DNA of 6,524 nt from Nanobdellota archaeon (GTDB lineage: Archaea > Nanobdellota > Nanobdellia > Pacearchaeales > GW2011-AR1), in NCBI GenBank assembly GCA_030689875.1, contig JAUYHR010000183.1, forward strand, positions 1 to 6,524, given 5' to 3'. Every line of letters starts with the position of its first letter. Position 1 is the first letter of the stretch. Shown piece after piece: positions 5,031-6,524 of the stretch. The notes under the pieces are model-generated. The model was not told the origin of the DNA. It was given only the letters and a program-made list of their open reading frames with translations, and searched no databases. The position numbers were made by a program, and so were the translations under genes.

Positions 5031-5188
5031 GCTCCACCTCCAAAAATTTCTTTAAGTCTGTCAATCAACCCGATTCCTTTTTCCCTCAGCAAGAAAATCG
5101 CAATCATGATTATTACAAGAATTGCAATTCCTATCAACAACCAAGGAAGATAATCTGATATAATTCCTTGTTTTAGCCTCTTTTTCAT
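5003..5188 (-). CDS. Small pilin-like membrane protein, 61 aa
   Basis: A basic N-terminus M-K-K-R-L-K-Q-G8 precedes I-I-S-D-Y-L-P-W and one helix (about 16-34), then R-E-K-G-I-G-L-I-D-R-L-K-E-I-F-G, an amphipathic stretch, and a Gly-rich end. K-Q-G could be a class III cleavage site, with Gln in the place usually taken by Lys or Arg, so processing is uncertain. Both this and the next protein are a helix plus a short amphipathic segment ending in I-F-G or L-P-G, which suggests related mini-subunits. A TATA box 25 bases before the ATG and no Shine-Dalgarno suggest this gene opens a leaderless transcript for the whole pilin array. Function otherwise unknown. Confidence 0.75.
   Translation of the reverse strand: MKKRLKQGIISDYLPWLLIGIAILVIIMIAIFLLREKGIGLIDRLKEIFGGGAWLSLLSGN
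5035..5041 (-). promoter_or_regulatory. Strong Shine-Dalgarno of the 55-aa gene
   Basis: GGAGGTG, with GGAGG six bases before the ATG at 5030, is complementary to the archaeal 16S rRNA 3' end over seven bases. The same bases code a Gly run near the end of the 61-aa protein. Most other starts in the window lack such a site, so this gene may be translated at a higher rate. Confidence 0.7.
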
Positions 5189-5208
5189 AACAGAAAAAGA
5201 AAAAACAA

Positions 5209-5217
5209 ATTAATAAA
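5209..5217 (-). promoter_or_regulatory. TATA box for a leaderless transcript of the pilin array
   Basis: TTTATTAAT, in the short gap after the tadC-like stop, is centred 25 bases before the ATG at 5188, and no Shine-Dalgarno intervenes. It matches the other two proposed promoters in spacing, though the sequence is one step from the TTTATAAA form. It would separate expression of the small subunits from that of the assembly machinery. Confidence 0.45.
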
Positions 5218-5218
5218 C

Positions 5219-6524
5219 TTAACCCAACCCACTCAATACAACAGAGCTTAAAACAGACAAGATTATTGTTGATAAAAATGCTACAATGAAATAGAGAAGA
5301 ATTCCTCTTCTAAGATTTATCCCTGTCTTGTTTGTTTTTTCAAGTTTGTCCTCTCCAGAATCAACAGTCACAAGAGTGCTTGTAAGAATAAAAATTATTT
5401 CCACAAGATAAATTCCAATTATAATCTGAAGATAATAAGGAGGAATCATTTTAGTTAAATCAAATATATTTAAAATTCCTGTAAATCCTCCAATAGCTTC
5501 TCCACCCTGTAATTCAGAAAGATCCAAAAAACTCAGTATAGAAGTAATCATCATTGCCAAGCCAACAACAACTCCTGCAAGTAATGGTGCAAGGAAAGTC
5601 ATGTTGCTCTTCATATCAGAAATAATTTCTGCAAGCAAGTCTCTTAATCTATCTGTAATTTTCTGTATATTTTTTACATATTGTGAAATGCTCATCAAAC
5701 TAATAGCTGCAATTTTCAAACCTTTTTTTGCAGATTCAATAAGAACTTCCATGCTTGTTGCAATCAAGTCAGAAGGATAATAATTAATTGCTCCTCGCTG
5801 TTTGTCAAAAACAGCTTTCTTAACACTCATTCCCATTTGTCTTATATTGTAATTAACTCTTCTGAAAAAATCTTCTGTCATCAATCCTTTTGACGATTCT
5901 GCAACTTTCAAAAAAACAAGCTCTGCAGGAACTCCATTTCCCATTCTGTTTCCCATTTGGAAAAGTGAATTAGTAAATTCACTTTCAAGTTGTTTTGTTT
6001 TCTCTCTCTCTTTGATAAGCTCTTTTGTTTTCATTTTGTAAGACAAAGAAAAGAATAATGCAACTCCCAAAGGGATGAACATTCCAAAAATCAAAGCCCC
6101 TAATCCAAAAGGACCACTCCCATCAGATTTAAAATCAAAAAGATTTCCATTTCCAAAAATTCCTAATCCAAGTTGGGAAAAACTAAAATCAGAATTAAAT
6201 CCATAATGCATTATCAAAGGAAAAAATCCTAAAATAAATAAAGGAAGGCAAATAAAAAAAGCTATCAAATATGGTTTTTTACTTTTGTATTTTGAATAAA
6301 GAGGATTTCTCTCCAGCAGCCTTGTTTCTCCATAACCTCCTGGTCTCAACATCAAAACTTTGTCAGTAAGATAAAAAACGAAAAAAGGAATTATAAGATT
6401 AAACAAAATAAACACATGGGTCCATCTTAAGTAATCGCCAATCATCGCACTTGCAAGAGGCAAAAGTGCCAGCCCCAAAGTTGGAAGAACAACTCCAAGC
6501 ATGTAAACATTTGTAAGAGGACTT
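5219..6524 (-). CDS. TadC/ArlJ-like (T2SS F domain) pilus assembly platform protein, 5' end outside window
   Basis: An inner-membrane platform protein of type IV filament systems, which works with a TadA/ArlI-type ATPase to extract and assemble pilins. The frame runs open to the right edge (at least 434 codons) with sensible sequence before the ATG at 6502 (S-P-L-T-N-V-Y), so that ATG is internal and the gene is cut by the window. Numbering from that Met: membrane helices near 3-21, 29-50, 77-99 and 133-154; a charged linker; a cytoplasmic helical T2SS F domain (about 173-295) with F-Q-M-G-N-R-M-G-N-G-V-P-A-E and A-I-S-L-M-S-I-S-Q-Y-V; then helices near 302-326, 354-378 and 399-424. Such proteins usually carry two F domains, so a first one is expected beyond the edge. 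It is the promoter-proximal member of the cluster seen here, and an ATPase gene probably precedes it. Confidence 0.87.
   Translation of the reverse strand, partial: SPLTNVYMLGVVLPTLGLALLPLASAMIGDYLRWTHVFILFNLIIPFFVFYLTDKVLMLRPGGYGETRLLERNPLYSKYKSKKPYLIAFFICLPLFILGFFPLIMHYGFNSDFSFSQLGLGIFGNGNLFDFKSDGSGPFGLGALIFGMFIPLGVALFFSLSYKMKTKELIKEREKTKQLESEFTNSLFQMGNRMGNGVPAELVFLKVAESSKGLMTEDFFRRVNYNIRQMGMSVKKAVFDKQRGAINYYPSDLIATSMEVLIESAKKGLKIAAISLMSISQYVKNIQKITDRLRDLLAEIISDMKSNMTFLAPLLAGVVVGLAMMITSILSFLDLSELQGGEAIGGFTGILNIFDLTKMIPPYYLQIIIGIYLVEIIFILTSTLVTVDSGEDKLEKTNKTGINLRRGILLYFIVAFLSTIILSVLSSVVLSGLG

Noticed and set aside
1..6524. tRNA, rRNA, CRISPR, insertion sequence, long direct or inverted repeats
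   Set aside because: None was seen on reading both strands; the window is nearly all coding, with short AT-rich gaps.

Overview
This AT-rich window reads as part of a DPANN archaeal genome. The best guess is the Pacearchaeota/Woesearchaeota side, from the style of its pilin-like families and a GC content judged by eye. Supporting signs are class III (archaellin/type IV pilin) leaders cut after a Lys/Arg-Gly, an archaeal A24 prepilin peptidase, a TadC/ArlJ-like platform protein, and TATA boxes about 25 bases upstream of ATG codons with no ribosome binding site. TGA serves as a stop. No database search was possible, so family statements rest on motif recognition.

Layout: (1) At the left edge, on the + strand, lies the 3' part of a HIT-fold gene whose catalytic triad is degenerate. 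It converges on, and overlaps by 21 bases, the first minus-strand gene. (2) From about 6524 down to 536 everything is on the minus strand and tightly packed. In transcription order: the 3' part of a tadC/arlJ-like gene; a 61-aa and a 55-aa single-pass protein; a 154-aa Cys-rich pilin-like protein; a 33-aa membrane protein; a 196-aa pilin-like protein with a C-W-W-M-F-G-E motif; pilin-like proteins of 127, 170, 171 and 123 aa; a pilin of about 125 aa with six cysteines; a 34-aa very basic ORF; and an A24 prepilin peptidase. The 55-, 33- and 34-aa genes are very short and easy to miss.

How it fits together: the peptidase would trim the KG/RG leaders of the pilin-like proteins. The TadC-like protein is the inner-membrane platform that, with an ATPase presumably encoded just outside the right edge, assembles them into a filament or secretion pseudopilus. 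Most junctions are ATGA/TAATG overlaps or gaps of a few bases, suggesting translationally coupled subunits made in fixed ratios. Three TATA boxes (before the 61-aa gene, before the six-Cys pilin and before the peptidase) would restart transcription with leaderless mRNAs and let the pilin be made in excess of the minor subunits.

No RNA gene, insertion sequence, CRISPR or long repeat was seen. No gene-free stretch exceeds 300 bases.
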